DNA from: Phycisphaerae bacterium
GTDB lineage: Bacteria; Planctomycetota; Phycisphaerae; UBA1845; PWPN01
Assembly: GCA_012729395.1 (NCBI GenBank)
Contig: JAAYDF010000022.1
Coordinates: forward strand, 1 to 61,516
Length of the DNA stretch: 61,516 bases
Direction: 5' to 3'
This document shows positions 61,227 to 61,516 of this stretch, in pieces; the stretch's first letter is position 1, and every line of letters starts with the position of its first letter. A program made the translations under genes and the position numbers. The notes under the pieces are model-generated. The model had not been told where the DNA came from and made no database searches. It saw only the letters and a program-made list of their open reading frames with translations.

Positions 61227-61516
61227 TCACGAGCCGAACATTTGCTCCAACTGCCCGAGCAACTGTACCAGCGGCGGGTCCAGAAACATGCCGCCCGCCC
61301 GCATGCGACGCATGACCTCGTAACACTTCCGCCAGTGCGCGGCCGCGGAACCGGGATCATGGCTCTGGGCCCATTGCCCGAGCTTGTAATGACTCACCAC
61401 CAGGTCCCGCTGCCAGCCCGCGTTGCCCGGATCCTGCTCCGCCAGATGTTCAAGAATCGCATGAGTCACGCGGTAGGCGGCCAGCGCACCGGCCAGATTG
61501 CCCTGGGCGCTGAGCA
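61227..61516 (-). CDS. TPR protein, C-terminal fragment cut by window edge
   Basis: The frame is open to the end of the window. The translated end contains one clear TPR-like unit (LSAQGNLAGALAAYRVTHAI, then LEHLAEQDPGNAGWQRDLVV) and ends QLLGQLEQMFGS. Such units occur in large planctomycete proteins that couple TPRs to caspase-like, TIR or kinase domains. The N-terminal effector is outside the window. Its stop is 70 bp before the AAA+-RyR gene, so it is likely part of the same locus. Confidence 0.75.
   Translation of the reverse strand, partial: LSAQGNLAGALAAYRVTHAILEHLAEQDPGNAGWQRDLVVSHYKLGQWAQSHDPGSAAAHWRKCYEVMRRMRAGGMFLDPPLVQLLGQLEQMFGS

Overview
The window is 61.5 kb of high-GC bacterial DNA with no rRNA, tRNA or CRISPR array that I could see. 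Gene content points to a planctomycete, probably Phycisphaerae-like: Tat-exported Gfo/Idh/MocA oxidoreductases, NPCBM-GH36 enzymes, a DUF4838 protein, a bacterial microcompartment shell protein, DxDxDG/dockerin-like secreted proteins and large STAND/TPR proteins. No phylogenetic marker is present, so this is an inference from content.

Left arm (1-12.2 kb, all minus strand). A TPR protein and a 1511-residue secreted protein ending in a complete peptidylarginine deiminase (PAD) domain overlap and share a promoter at 9583-9611. They are followed by two near-identical exported proteins that flank a third exported protein. A composite repeat with 40-bp tandem units occurs at 1-163 and twice at 9934-10510. 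A flavin split-barrel protein and a Cys/Met-metabolism PLP enzyme follow.

Carbohydrate region (13.3-46 kb). A minus-strand operon (2-hydroxyacid dehydrogenase, DeoC, DHDPS-family aldolase, BMC-T shell protein, UlaG-like hydrolase) is divergent from a GntR-led plus-strand run (GH36, ribokinase, SDR, RhaT-type transporter, DUF6786-like protein, SDR, cupin, NPCBM-GH36). The divergent region holds a near-consensus promoter and a 12-bp palindrome. The aldolase ends in a helix resembling a BMC encapsulation peptide, and the RhaT protein carries an inserted Poly_export-like domain. Secreted hydrolase-like proteins, a metallophosphoesterase, two paralogous membrane proteins, a double GDPD and an NlpC/P60-beta-helix-dockerin mosaic follow. 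A palindromic repeat family occurs at 12.75, 31.3 and 41.9 kb.

Right arm (46.3-61.5 kb). After a REP-associated tyrosine transposase (RAYT) flanked by inverted repeats and an ImmA/IrrE-like peptidase, everything is on the minus strand and looks like a nucleotide-centred conflict or signalling locus. In transcription order it holds the end of a TPR protein, PfkB-like-AAA+-RyR, RelA/SpoT-SLOG-RyR, DUF4062-STAND-TPR, NUDIX, a stand-alone RyR protein, TIR-TM-GH17-like and a GT2 glycosyltransferase. Relics of a second NUDIX and a further RyR gene lie between the intact genes. This is the best candidate for an undescribed system: a nucleotide-second-messenger network with three intact RyR-containing proteins, coupled to a membrane TIR protein whose ectodomain is a GH17-like fold lacking both catalytic motifs.
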